Below, piece after piece: positions 35,716-49,000 of a stretch of DNA of 64,000 nucleotides. Origin of the DNA: Hymenobacter aranciens (lineage in GTDB: Bacteria > Bacteroidota > Bacteroidia > Cytophagales > Hymenobacteraceae); the NCBI RefSeq assembly GCF_030580865.1, contig NZ_JAUQSY010000007.1:186001-250000 (forward strand), in the 5' to 3' direction. The position numbers were made by a program, and so were the translations under genes. Numbering within the stretch: the first letter of the stretch is position 1; each line of letters opens with the position of its first letter. The notes under the pieces were generated by a model. The model was not told the DNA's origin and did no database searches. It saw nothing but the letters and a program-made list of their open reading frames with translations.

Positions 35716-36486
35716 GAGCAGTTGTTGTTAAGTGGGGTTGGGGGCTTCGGGAATTACCCCGGGCTGCTGTAGTACCGCAAAGCAGGCGTAAAAAGTTTAG
35801 CCATTATGCTAAAAAATTTGTCATTTAATTTTTGTTAACTGAACGACAGTGCATTTTGGATAACGGAAATGTGCGAATGAAGGACGGTGCTAGTGATGTA
35901 TTAGCAGTTTGCGTTTGCCAAAGCAGGTCGAATGCTCAAAAAATTAGTTGTTGACTGAGCTAGCTGTAAATGCTATTTGGATACAGTCACGATTTTTTGG
36001 CCAAAGAATCTTTGCGGTTTCTTGTCCTTTTCAAGCAACAGCCCATTTCCGAAAACGAAATCGTTTTTTTGCGAGCGATATCGTTATAGTTCGCCTACTT
36101 CATTCTGAAAGGTACCTGCGCCAGTACTACGTCAATTCCGACGTAGGCGAAAGCATGACTTTCCTGGGTAAGGTATTATTATAAATATTTAATATTTTAT
36201 CTGAAATGGGCAGTGCGCGCTGGCGTAAGGGCCCAGGTTCTGGCCAGTGGTACACAGCAATTATGTGAATGGTAAGTGCTTGACAAGTAGATGATAGGCG
36301 GCTACTGTTTCCTGTGCGAAAAGCAACACTGTACCGAAAGCCCCGAAAACGCAAGTTTGTGGGCCTTTTCTGGCAAGGTTTCCGCATAGCCTTCTAAGGC
36401 GCCATTCGCTGCTGGTACTGGTAGGATGGGGTGGCCGTGCTCCGCAGCTAGTTGGAACCCGTAGAAACGGTCGCAGGGATAGTGGC
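35716..36486. other. AT-richer intergenic stretch, no convincing gene
   Basis: About 770 bases with a sharp fall in GC compared with both flanks. Short frames exist on both strands (for example 35948-36184 on plus and 36127-36387 on minus), but none resembles a protein family or has a ribosome site. The composition suggests transferred or decayed DNA. A helix-turn-helix remnant follows. Confidence 0.55.
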
Positions 36487-36726
36487 AAACTCGTATGGCC
36501 TGACAACCAAGCCGTTTTCGGAGTCTCGCTTTTTTTAAAACAACTGGGCGATTTATCTAACGTTCACAAATCGACTCTTTACCGCATCGAATTTGGAATT
36601 GCCAGCCCTAACCTCGACCTGCTAATTTCTGTAGCAAGAGCCCTAGACTTGCAAATGCACGAGTTAATGGACCACGCGGCAATAACGACGTCGGGCAGGG
36701 GTATGAACCAGGCCCAGGATAAGTAG
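36487..36726 (+). pseudogene. Remnant of an XRE-type helix-turn-helix gene
   Basis: One frame without a start codon ends at TAG 36724-36726 and reads FGVSLFLKQLGDLSNVHKST, then LYRIEFGIASPNLDLLISVA and RALDLQMHELMDH. This is the second half of a Cro/CI-type HTH domain. About ten codons between the first helix and GDLSNVHKS are missing, and there is no ATG upstream, so the gene is broken. It was not listed as an ORF because it is short and startless. After its stop, 36727-36966 holds nothing I can identify. Confidence 0.6.
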
Positions 36727-36966
36727 GCCGAGAAGGGTGAGTTGCTTATATACTGAGGGCTATTCTATATAAAGGTGGGGGTGGTTGCGGACGAAAGGAA
36801 TGATTTTCGTCGACCGGGTGAGTGCTTCTGGGCGGGCGCTCATTTTTCGGTGGTTGGATTTCATAGAATTTATTTTCATGATTTTAATCCGCTATCCTGA
36901 ATGCCGATTGTTCTTATAAAAACCCGTGGGATAGTATCACCTCATAAAAACGCTTGCCATTAGCAT

Positions 36967-37010
36967 GCAAAAAGCCCTGCTACCTAAGAAGAAGTAGCAG
37001 GGCTTTTTGC
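36967..37010 (-). terminator. Strong hairpin terminator of the giant gene
   Basis: A perfect 17-bp stem (36967-36983 with 36994-37010) around a 10-base loop. The arms include A5/T5 runs, so it can end transcription from either side. It lies 20 bases beyond the stop codon of the giant minus-strand gene. Confidence 0.88.
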
Positions 37011-37030
37011 ACTCTTACAGGGGCTTCTTA

Positions 37031-40000
37031 CTACTCTACCACCAAGCGTCGGGTGATAGTGCCGGTAGCGGCCGTCAGGCGTAGCGTGTACACGCCAGCG
37101 GCCAAGCCGCGCAGGTCCACAGTGGTGCTGGCGCTGGTGAGGGACAACTGCCGTACCGTTTGACCCAGCGCGTTGAGCAGCACCGCCGGGCCGGTGCGCA
37201 GACCCGCAGGCACTTGCAGCGTGGCCGTGCCGTGGGCCGGGCTCGGGTACAGCAGCACCTGAGCCGCCAGCGCGTTGTCAGCCATACCCAGCGCCCCGGC
37301 CGAGACTAGGTTCAGGAAGAAGCGGCCCGGCAGCGTGGTGGTCGTGGTGGTGAAAGCGTAGCTTACGCCCGCCGCCAGCGCCGTACGGGTGTTCTGCAAG
37401 GCATCTACCAGCACCAGCGTGGTGCCGGGGGCCAGGTTTTGCAGAGCAGTTGCCGTGAAGGTGTAGCTGCCCACGGCAGGTACTCCCACTTGCAGCGGAA
37501 TGGTGGTCGCCGTGCTCAGGTCGGCCCGGCCGTCGATGGCCAGTGCCGGGCCTGCCGTTGTAAGCGTGGCCACGTTCAAGCCGTGCGGATTGAGCAGCTT
37601 GGTCGCGTCAAAGGCGGCATCGACGGCTGCCGTGGCGCTGGCTTCGGCGTAGAGGTACACATCATCTGTGAGTCCAGCCCCGGCCAGCGTCAGCTGGAGT
37701 TGCGGGCGGGTATCGGCAGCTGTGCGGCGCACCGGCACCTGCGTAGCGTAGCTCGTTAGGCGATGAGCGTCGCGGAAGGTGAGCGAGCCAGCCGTTTGCC
37801 CCGTGCTTACTTGCACCCAGAAGCCCTGCGCCGCGCCGATGAGCGGCGAACCGTTGCCCACACCGTTGACATAGGACCGGTAGGCCCCACCGTAGGCGCT
37901 GCTGCTCTCATACACATAGATGGAGGCATCCAGCCCAGGGCGGTCGGCCGGCGCGATGCGCGTCCAATCGATGGGAGCCGGGTAGGGGTTGCCCACCAGG
38001 GCCCAGCCGCCAGCAGCGGCTGTGGGGCCAGTGGTGCGGGCCAGGTTAACCGCGTACGTACCCGTGTTCAGCGTGCCGGTGAAGTCCACTTTCTCCGTCC
38101 CGGCCAAGTACGTCGAATAGCCTTGGCCCACGGTGAAGGCAGCCGGGGTGGTGGGGCTGGTGGCGGGCGAGTACCAGCCTTTGTCGAAGCCGGAGTACGT
38201 GCTGGCGGGCCCGGCTACGCGCGCCTGGTCGTAGCCCAGTACTGTTGGGAAAGGCGTGACGTAATTAGGTGTGGCTGATGTATTGTAGGTCGGGTTGAAA
38301 ACGGGTGTGAAGGTAGCCGTCTGCAGGTCGGCCAGCGTATTGCCACGCACCGGCGAGCTGTAGTGACGGTAGCCTAGGCCCTGGTTCGTGGTCGTCAGGT
38401 AGCGTTGCACGGTGGCCGTGCCGCCCGTCACCACACCGCTGCCGCTGTTCACTACCAGGGCGGTGCCCGTAGCGTCCGAGAGCAAGGTCAGCGTCTGGCC
38501 GCTCAAGTCTAGGTTGCCGGCAGCCCCGATGGTAAGGGTCTGGGCGACGGCGGTAGGCGCGGTCAGCGTCAGCGTGGCGGGGTTAGTCGTCGTCAGGCTG
38601 CGTACCCGGGCGGGTAAGCCGGTACCCGTTTGCTGGGCCACGGTACCGTTGTAGAGGTAGTTAGCATCGGTCGAGAACGAGCGGCTGCCCGTTACCCGCA
38701 CCGCACCAATAGCGCCGCTGGCACCGATGCCCTCGGCGTTGCAGATGGCTAGTGTGCTGCTGGCCGCCAGCGTGAAGCTGCCGATACCCGTCAGCACTTG
38801 GCAGTTGGTGCTCAGATAAGCACCCGCTTGCACCGCGAAGCTGCCGTACGCCACTACCCCACTGCCCAGGCTGGCCGCACCCGTGCCGGTGATGGTCACG
38901 TTGCGGTAGTTGCCGGCGGCAATGGCTACCGGGCTGCCCATTGTGCCCGTGCTAATGCTCAGGTCAGTGAGCACCGTGAAGGGCAGGCCGTTCGAAGTAC
39001 CGCCGGCCGTGGTCACGGTCACGTTGCCGGTGCTGGCGCCGGCCGGCACCGTGGCCGTAAGGCTGGTGGCCGAGCTCACGGTGAAGCTGGCGGCGGTGCC
39101 GTTGAAGCTCACTGCCGTGGCGCCGCTCAGGGCGCTGCCGCTGATAGTGATGGCATCGCCTACCACACCGTAGGCTGGCGTGAGGGCCGTGAGGCTCGGT
39201 GCGGGCGTAAGGGCCTGCACCGTCCAGGTGTAGCTGAGGGCTGGGCTTTCCACGTTGCCGGCGTTGTCGATGGCCCGCACCTGGAAGGTATGCGCGCCCA
39301 CGCTCAGGCCGGAGTAGCTAGCCGGCGAAGCAGCCGAGGCAAAGGCTGCACCGTCAAGGCTGGTTTCGTAGCGGGCCACGCCGTTGGCATCGGTGGCAGC
39401 GAAGCCGAAGCTGGCCGTGGTGCTGGTTGTGGTGGCGGCTGGCTGGTTGCTGATGGTCGTGACGGGCGCGGTGTGGTCGAGCAGATACGTTTCGTACACC
39501 GCCGCGCCGCGCACCAGCGCGTTGCCCGCCGCATCGGCGATACCAGTGTTAGAACCCAGAAACAACGTGAGCGTGCCGTCGCCGGTTAGGTTGCGCACTT
39601 CCACGTCGTATACGCTGCCGCTCACGGCCGTGACGCTACCGATGGCGCCCTGGGCCGAGTTAACGGTCGTGAGGCCCATGATGGCGGCGCCAACGCCCGT
39701 CACCGGCTTGGTGAAGGTGAGGCGGAACACCACGCCCGTGCTGCCGCTGGCGTTGGTGAGGGGCGCCGTGGGCGCGTAGCGCACGAGGCTGGCCACGGTG
39801 GGCGCCACGCCATCCACCAGCACGGCAGCCGTGCTGGGCAGGGTGGGCAGCGCGAGGCTGGCATTGAGCCCACCACTGCTGCGGAGGCTGCCGCCGTTCA
39901 GCGTCAGCACGCCCACGGCAATGCCGTCAGCATCGAAGTCGCCCACCTGCGGAATGTAGCGGAAGGTAAGGCCGGTGCTGCCCGACCCGCTGACGTAGCT

Positions 40001-43000
40001 GGCAGCCATGCTGGCGCTGCCGATGGTCAGGCCCAACTGCGGCGTACCGGTCACGGTTACGGCCTGGTCGAAGGTCAGCACGAAGTCCAGGGTGCGGAAG
40101 GCGCTGGCGGCGGCCGGGCCGTAGGTGCCATTGGCCGGCACGGCTACGCTGGCAATGATGGGCGCGGTGAGTACCGTGAAGGCCAAGCCGTTTGAGGTGC
40201 CGCCGGCTGTAGTTACTACCACGTTGCCGGTAGTAGCACCTACCGGCACGTTCAGTACGATGCTGTTGGCCGAGTTGCTGGTGAAAGCATTGCTGTTTAC
40301 CACCGTGCCGTTGAAGCTCACGCTGCTGGCGCCGCCCAGGTTGCTGCCCGTAATAGTGACGCTGGTGCCCACCGGCCCACTCGTGGGCGAGAGGCTGCTC
40401 AACACCGGGGCCGGCGTCCGGCCGGTACCAGTCAGGTTCACTGTGTAGGTGCCCAGGCTGGAGGTAATCATTAGTGTACCCGGGCGCACTCCCACGGCCG
40501 TGGGCGTAAAGACGACGTACACCGCCGCCGTGGCCCCTGCCATGATGGTGTTCGGGTTTGCCCCGCTGGTGGCGTAGTCGCCGGTGGTCGTGATACTGCT
40601 AATCGATAAGGCCGCCGTGCCTGCGTTCGTCAGGGTGAAAATGGCGGTGCCGGGGGTATTTACCACCTGCGAGCCGAAGTTGTAAGCCCCGCCGCCGCTG
40701 GGGTAGCTGGTGCTGCCTTCCGTCACGGCCAGTTGCGGGGCCAGTACGGTGAAGGTTACGCCGTTGCTGGTGCCGCCGGGCGTCGTCAAGGTGACGTTGC
40801 CGGTAGCGGCGCCGCCGGGCACCACGATGCCGGTAATCTGCGTGCCCGCGCCATTCACGGTGAAGCCAGTGGTTACAGCGGTACCGCCCGCGAAATTAAT
40901 GGACGAGGCACCGGTCAGGTTCGTGCCCGTGAGGGTAACGCTGGTGCCCACCGTACCGCTATTCGGACTGATGCTGCTTAGCATCGGGGCCGGCGTCTGG
41001 CCGTTGCCGGTCAGGTTCACGGTGTAGGTGCCCAGGCTGGAGGTAATCACCAGCGTGCCATTACGAACACCACTGGCCGTGGGCGTAAAGGTGGCGCTGA
41101 CCGTAGCCGAACCACTGGCCGGCACCGTGGTGGGAACCGCGCCGCTCAGGGCGAAATTGCCGGAGGCGGTAATGCCGGAAATGGTCAGGGCCGCGTTGCC
41201 TACGTTGGTCAGGGTGAATGCTACGGGCGCGCTAGTGGTGTTCACCACCTGGTTGCCAAAGTTGTAGACGCTTCCATTGTTGGGGTAACTGGTGCCGCCC
41301 TGCGCCACGGCCAGCTGCGGGGCCGTCACCGTGAAGGGGAGGCCGTTGCTGGTGCCATCAGGCGTGGTTACCGTTACGTTGCCGGTGGTGGCGCCGATGG
41401 GTACGCTCACCGTCAGGCCGCTAGCCGTGTTGTTGCTGATGGCCGTCGTCGTGGTGCCGTTAAAGCTCACGCTGGTGGCACCCGTCAGGTTGCTGCCGGT
41501 CACGGTGACGCTGGTGCCTACCGGGCCGCTCGTGGGCGAGAGGCTGCTGAGGGCCGGCGCGGGCGTGGTCAGGTTGTTGAAGCGCACGCTCACCGTGCCA
41601 CCGAAGTTGGCGGTGAGCAGGTCGAGGTCGCCGTCGCTGTCCACGTCGGCCAATGCCACGGTGGTGGGAGCAACGCCCACGACCGGGTTGGTGCCGCCGC
41701 CAAATACGCCGCTGCCGTTGTTGAGGCGCACGCTCGCGCTGGTGTTGCTAAAGTTGGCCGTCACTAGGTCGAGGTCGCCGTCGCCGTCCACGTCGCCCAG
41801 CTTCACGCTGTAGGGCGAGGTGCCCACAGCCACTTCCGTACCGCCGCCGAATACGCCCGCACCGTTGTTAAACCGCACGCTCACATCGTTGCTGCCGTAG
41901 TTGGCCGTCAGCAGGTCGAGGTCGCCGTCGCCGTCCACGTCGCCCAGGGCCACGCTATACGGGTTGGTGCCCACGTTCAGGTCGGTGCCGTTGCCGAACA
42001 CGCCCAGGCCATTGTTGAGCCGCACGCTTACCGTGCCCACGTTGCTGTTAGGCGTCAGCAGGTCGAGGTCGCCGTCGCCGTCCACGTCGCCCACTACGGC
42101 GGTGTAGGGGCCGCTGCCCACGGCCGGGTCCGAGCCACCGCCAAAGCTGCCGCTACCGTTGTTGAGGCGAATGCTCACCGTGTTGCCGTCGTTGCTGGCG
42201 GCTAGAATATCGAGGTCGCCGTCGCCATCCACATCACCCAGCGTTACGCTGAAGACGTTATTAATAGCGGTAGGGCCCACGGATACTTCCGAGCCGCCGC
42301 CGAAGCTGCCGCTGCCATTGTTGAAGCGTACACTTACTGTGTTAGCGCCGTAGTTCGAAGTCAGCAGGTCGAGGTCGCCGTCGCCGTCCACGTCGCCCAC
42401 CGTTACACTGCGGGGCAAGCTACCCACGGCCACCTCAGTGGTGCCGCTGAATGTGCCGCTGCCGTTGTTGAGGCGCACGCTCACCGCATTGTTGTCATCA
42501 TGGGAAGCCAGAACGTCAAGGTCGCCATCGCCATCCACGTCGCCCATCGTCATGCTATAGGGGTAGAGGCCCACGGCCGGGTTAGTCCCGCCGCTGAAGA
42601 CGCCCGTGCCGCCCGTGGCGGCCGCCGTGAACTGCACCACCCGCGCCGCCGCGAGGCTGCCGCCCGCTGTGGCCGTGGCGGCCGTCGTCACCGTGGCCTG
42701 CACCGTTTCGCCGGGCTGGAAGGTGGTGGCGGGCGTGTACGTCAGGGTCGAGCCACTGGCCACGGCTGGCGTCGCACCCCGCGTCAGCAAGCCGCCGCGC
42801 TGGCCGGAGAATACTTTCAACGCCGAAGCCGAGCCGCTGGTAACAGCCTGGTTGAACGCAACCTGCACCGGGCTGGTGCGGGCGGCGTTGCGCAGGTTGG
42901 CCACGGGGCTCACGGCCGTGATGGCCAGTGGCGTTAGCACGGTAAACGCTACCCCATTGCTGGTAGCGCTGGCCGTACTCACGGTCACGTTGCCGGTGGT

Positions 43001-46000
43001 GGCACCAGCCGGCACCACGATGCCGGTAATCTGGGTGGCCGTCACGCTGAAGCCACTGGTAACCGTGGCACCGCCGCCGAAGGTGATGGTCGTGGTACCG
43101 GTCAGGTTCGAGCCGTTCAGGGCTACGATGCTGCCCACTGCGCCGCTCGTGGGCGAAATGCTGGTCAGGGCCGGACCGACCACGCCGGTGCCGGTCAGGT
43201 TCACGTAATAGTAGCCCAGGCTGGAATAGATAGTGAGGTAGCCCGAGCGGGTGCCGGAGCTTAGGGGCGTAAAGGTGGCGCTCACGGTGGCCGTGCCGCC
43301 GGCGGGCACCGTGGTGGGCACAGCGCCGCTGACACCGTAGTTACCCCCGGACGTAATGCTGTAAATGGCTAGGTCAGCCGTACCCGCGTTGGTCAGGGTG
43401 AAGGTGACGGGGGCGCTGGTAGTGTTTACTACCTGGCTGCCGAAACTGTACGCCGTGCCGTTGCTGGGGTAGCTGGTGCCGTTCTGCGTGACGGCCAGTT
43501 GGGGCGTCAGGACGGTGAAGACGGGCCCGGTGGCCGTGCCGCCGCCGTTGCTCAGGTACACCGGGCCGGTGGTGCTGCCGCTGCGCACCGTGAAAACCAG
43601 CGTAGTGCCGTTGTTGCTGCTGATGGTGCCCGTGCTGCCGGTGCTGCCGTTCACCCGCACCGTCACGGTGCCGCCCGTCAGGTTGGTTCCGGTGATGGTG
43701 ACGCTGGTGCCCGCGGGGCCGCTGGTGGGCGAGATGCTGGTGATGGTGGGCTGCTGGTACACCGTCAGGTTCACGCCGTTGGTGGTCACGGTTCCGGCCG
43801 TGGCCGTTACCGGGCCCGTTACGGCGCCGGCGGGTATCACCACGCCGGTAATCTGCGAGCCGGCGGCATTCACGATGAAGCCGCTGGTTTGGGTAACCCC
43901 GCCCCCAAAGGTGATGGTGTGGGTGCCGTAGAGGTTGCTGCCGTAGAGCGTAAGCGTAGCGCCGAGCGCCGCCGCCGCCGGGCTCACGCCCGAGAGGCTG
44001 GGCGTGGTCACGGTGAAGACGGGGCTGGTGGCCGCGCCGCTGGGCGTGGTCACGGTGATGGTGCCGGTGGTAGCGCCGGTGGGTACCACGGCCGAGATAG
44101 TCGTGGCCGAAGTAGCCGTAAAGCTGGTCGCCGCTACCCCATTAAAGCTCACAGCCGTGGCCGTACCCAGATTGATGCCCGTGATAACGACGGTGCTGCC
44201 CACCGGCCCCATCGTGGGCGCAATGCTGGTGATGCCGGGCTGGGTGCCCCCAATGTTGAAGCGCACGCCCACGGTGCCGGCGTTGCCGTTGTTGTTGTCA
44301 CTCACCAGCAGGTCGAGGTCGCCGTCGCCGTCCATGTCGGCCGTGTTGATATTCAACACATACGACCCTACCGGAATGCTCTGGGTCAGACCGAAGATAC
44401 CCGTGCCGTCGTTGAGACGCAGCAGCACTCGGCGGTCATTTACTTCCGAGGTCAGCAGGTCGGGGTCACCGTCGCCGTCCACGTCGGCCAGCACCGCGTC
44501 GTACGAGCGGTTCTCCTGGGCCACGCTGCGGGTGCTGAAGTTGCCGCTGCCGTTATTCAACCCAATGGTGGTGCCCAGGGTGCCGGTGCCGGTGCTGCAC
44601 ACCGCAAAGTCGAGGTCGCCGTCGCCGTCCACGTCGCCCAGCGACAGCTGGTAGGCGTAGTCGTTGACGGTAACCGTCTGCGTTTTGGTGAGTGCGCCGT
44701 AACCGTTGTTGGTCAGCACGTACACGTAAGCCGGATAGTTGAAGGTGCCGGACAGGGCATCGAGGTCGCCGTCGTTGTCGAGGTCGCCTACCACCAGGCC
44801 GCGCGAGGAGAAGCCCGTTGTAGTACCCTGCCCGGCGCCGAAGGTGCCGGTGCCGTCGTTCAGGCTTACGCCCACTCCTCCCGAGTCGGACGACACCAGG
44901 TCGAGGTCGCCATCGCCGTCCATGTCGGCCAGCACTACCTCTCCACTGGCGCTCACGGTCTGGCCGTTGGTAAAGACGCCGCTCCCGTTGTTGAGGCGCA
45001 CCAAGGCCGATGAGCTGCCGGTGCCCACGAAGTCCACGTCGCCATCACCATCCACGTCGCCGGTGGCGATGTAGCTGTTGGCGCCGGCCAGAGTTTGTGA
45101 AGTGCTGAAGGATGTGCCGTTGCCGTTGTTCAGGCGCACGTTCACGCCGGCGCCGTTCGGGCCGCCCACGATACCTACCAGCATGTCCTGGTCGCCGTCG
45201 TTGTCAACGTCGGCCGTCACCACGGCCAGCGGGCCAGTGCCTACGCTATGGTCGGCGCCCAGCTGGAAGAGGCCGCGGCCGCCGGTGCTCACGCCCGTGC
45301 GGAATTGGTATACTTTGGACCGCGGCAAGGTTTCGCCGCCGGTAGCCATAGCGGCACTCGTGACGGACACGCTCACCACCTCGCCGGCCTGGTAGGGCTG
45401 CGTGGGGGTGTAGGTGAGGGTATTGCCGCTGCGCACTACCGGGGTGGTGCCGCGCGTGAGCAGGCCGCCGCGCAGGGTCGAGTGCACCCGCAGGCCGTTT
45501 TCGGCGCCGGCCGCCAGGGGCAGGCTGAAGGTAAGCTGCGAGGGGCTGGTCAGACCAGCAGCGCGGTTGTTGATGGTCGGCGACACGGTCGTGACGGCCA
45601 GGGCCGCGGTCAGCGTGAACGTGAGGCTGTTGCTGGTGCCGACCGGGGTGGTTACCGTCACGGGGCCGGTGATGGCCCCGGCGGGCACGATGATGCCGCT
45701 AATCTGCGTGCCGGCGGCGTTGATGGTGAAGCCGCTGCTGACGGTGTTATTTGAGCTGCCGGCGAAGGTGATAACCGTGGTGCCGGTGAGCGTGGTGCCC
45801 GTGAGGGTGAGGCCGACGCCCGTCGGGCCGCTGCCGGGGCTGATGCTGCTGAGCACCGGCGGCTGAATTACCGTGAACGTGCCGGTGCTGGTGACGGTGC
45901 CCCCCAGGGCCTGCACGCTGATGGGGCCGGTGGTAGCGCCCGCCGGCACCGTAGCCGTGATGCTGGTGTTGGAATTCACCACGAAGCTCGTGGCGGCCGT

Positions 46001-49000
46001 GGCGTTGAAGCTCACGCCGGTAGCGCCGGTGAAGTTGGTGCCCGTGATGGTGACGCTGGTACCCACCGGCCCGCTCGTGGGCGTGAAGCTGGTGAGCGTG
46101 GGCGGCAACACTACGATAAATATAGTGGAGCTGGGGGCGCTGGTGCCGGCGGCCGTGGTTACGTTAAGATAGCCGTTGGTGGCGCCCACGGGCACGTTTA
46201 CCGTGAGGCTGGTGGCGGTGTTGTTGGCAATGGCCGTGGCCACGGTGCCATTGAAGCTCACGCTGGTAGCGCCAGTGAAGTTGGTACCGGTGATGATAAC
46301 GCTGGTACCCTGGGCGCCGCTGGTGGGCGTGAACGAGGTGATGATGGGCACTAAGGAAGGCCCGTTGAGGCAGACGTTCACGGCCCCATACGAACTCCCC
46401 GACGAACCGGAGCTTTCGAGCAGCACATCGAGATCGCCGTCGCCGTCCACGTCGCCGGTGGCCAGGTTGTCTTCGGCGCCACCGGTGCTGAGGCTCAGGG
46501 TCTGGCCCCCGCCGATAATCCCGTTGCCATTGTTGAGGCGCACGTTGAGCGCCCCGGAGCTCACGGCCAGCAGGTCGAGGTCGCCGTCGCCGTCCACGTC
46601 GGCCAGGTCCACGTCGCTGGGATAATAGCCGCCCAGTACCGAGCTGCTGGCGGCGGTGCTGGGGTAGGTGCCGTTGCCGTTGTTCTTCCAGATAGCAACC
46701 GTCCCAGGCCAGTTGTAGGAGCAGGTGGCCAGGTCGAGGTCGCCGTCACCGTCCATGTCGCCCACGGCCACGCTCACGCTTTGGCCAGCGGTTATGGTGG
46801 AGCCGGCGGGACCCGAGGCGAACGTGCCGCTGCCGTTATTCACATACGTCGCAATCGAGGTGCTGCTGCCGTTGCCGCCGTTGCCTATGTCGCGCACGAT
46901 GTCCAGGTCGCCGTCGCCGTCCATATCGGCCAGCACTACGTGCGCGGTGTTGGTCGAGGGCAGGGTCTGGCCGCCCCCAAAGCTGCCGCTGCCGTTGTTG
47001 AAGCGGATGGCCAGCTCCGAGTACAGCCGGAGCGGCGCCACCAGGTCGAGGTCGCCGTCGCCGTCGAGGTCGCCCAGGGCCAGCGTCGGCGCCGAGCCCG
47101 TACCCAGCGACACGGTACCGTTGGTGCTGAAGCTGCCGCTGCCATTGTTCAGCAGGATGGTGGCCCAGCCCACGGGCAGGGTCGAGGACCCTTGCTGGTA
47201 TACCTGGGCCACGGCCAGGTCGAGGTCGCCGTCGTTGTCGAGGTCGCCCATGGCCAGCCCGGCCGCGCCGTCGAAGGTCATGATTTGGCCGCCGCTGTAG
47301 TTGCCCGCTCCGTCGTTGAAGGTGATGCCTACACTGCCGCTGTAGCTGCCGCTGGTGGCCATGTCCAGGTCGCCGTCGCCGTCGAGGTCGCCCAGGCATA
47401 CGTTGCTGGCAGCGCGCGATGCGGGAGCGTTGGAGGCCACCGCGAAGTTGCCGGTGCCGGTGGCGCCGACGGCCGTGCGAAACTGGTACACCTTTTTGCT
47501 TACGGTCAGGCCGCTGGCGTTGGCAATGGTGGCCGGCACCGTCACTTCAACCAGCTCTCCCGGCTTGAAGTCGGCCCGGCTGCCGGGCAGGCTGCTGCGG
47601 AACGTAGCCGTGCTGCGGCTCACCGTTACGTTGCCGGCCTTGCGGCCGCCCACCTGGCTCGAAAACACCCGCAGGTTTTGCGCCGAAGCGGCCGTTACGG
47701 GTTCCGAGAAGGTCGTGCTCAGCGCGGAGCTGGTCACCAGCGCGGTATTCAACGCCGGCGCCGGGTTGGTGCTGGTCACGCGCAGCTGCGCCGTGAAGGC
47801 CGTGCTGGGCACGCTGGTGCCGCCCGGCGAGGTCAGCACCACCTGCTGGGTAGCGCCGGTGCCGGTGGGCACCGTGAAGCTGAGGCTGGTGGCTGTGCCC
47901 AGGGTGAAGGCGGCCGCGACGCCGTTCACCGTTACGTCAGTGACGTCGGCCAGGCGGCTGCCCGTCAGGGTGATGGTCGCGCCGGCCTGCCCGCTGGCGG
48001 GCGCAAAGCTGGTGATGACCGGGGGTAGCGACACCAGGAAGCTGAGGGCGTTGGTGGTGCCGCCGGGGGTGCTGACGGTGAAGGTGGCGTTGCCGGGTTG
48101 CAGGCCGCTGGGCACTACCACGTTCGAGAGCGTAGTGCCGGCCGCGTTGGCCGAGTAGCCGGCGGCCCCGAAAGTGCCGCCCACCCCGGTGAAGGTAACG
48201 GCGCTGGGGTTTTGCAGGTCGGTACCCGTCACGGTGAGCACGGTACCAGTGGCGCCCACGGTAGGCGTGGTGCTGGCCAGGGCCGGGGTCGGAATGACGG
48301 TAAGGTTGGTGCTGCTGGTGGCCGAACCGCCCGCCGTGCTGATGCGAATAAGGCCGGTGCTGCTGCCCGCACCCACCACAAAGCTGAGGGAGGTGCCGGT
48401 GGGCGTGCCCGAGATAGTCCCCGCCGTGCCGTTAACCGTGACGCCGGTGGCGCCGGCCAGGCCGGTGCCCGTCACGGTGACGGTGGCGCCGGCGCGGCTG
48501 GTGGTGGGCGCAAACGAGGTGATGGTGGCCGTGGCGTTCTGGTTCAGGAGCACGCCCACGGTGTTGCTGCCGTTATTGTTACTCACAATATCGGCCAAGG
48601 CGTCGCCGTTGAGGTCGGCCAGGGTCAGGGCCAGGGGGGCGCTGCCGGGGCCGGCGCTGTAGCTGGTGACGGTGCCGAAGGTGCCGGGGCCGCTGCCCAG
48701 CAGCACGCCGACGGCATTGCTGCTGTTGAGGGCCAGCACGGCGTCGGGACGGCCGTCGGCGTTCACGTCGGCCAGGGCGATGGCGGCGGGGGCGCTGCCG
48801 GCGCCAGTGCTGGTCGTCGTCACGGTGCCGAAGGTGCCGGTGCCGCTGTTCAGCAGCGTGCCAATGGTGTTGGAGCCGGTGTTGGCCGTCACCAGGTCCG
48901 GCCGGCCGTCGGCGTTGAGGTCGGCCAGGGCCACGCCGTTGGGGGTGCTGCCGGCGCCGGTGCCGTAGGCTGTAGCAGCGCCAAAGGTGCCAGGGCCACT

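Noticed and set aside
35948..36184. 78-codon frame in the A/T-rich gap
   Set aside because: No ribosome site, no domain and low-complexity aromatic content; likely chance.
43499..48028. Very long plus-strand frames (over 400-500 codons) across the giant gene
   Set aside because: They are antisense shadows of highly repetitive, GC-rich FG-GAP/TIG coding sequence; their translations are Gly/Val/Arg/Ala/His-rich and resemble no family.
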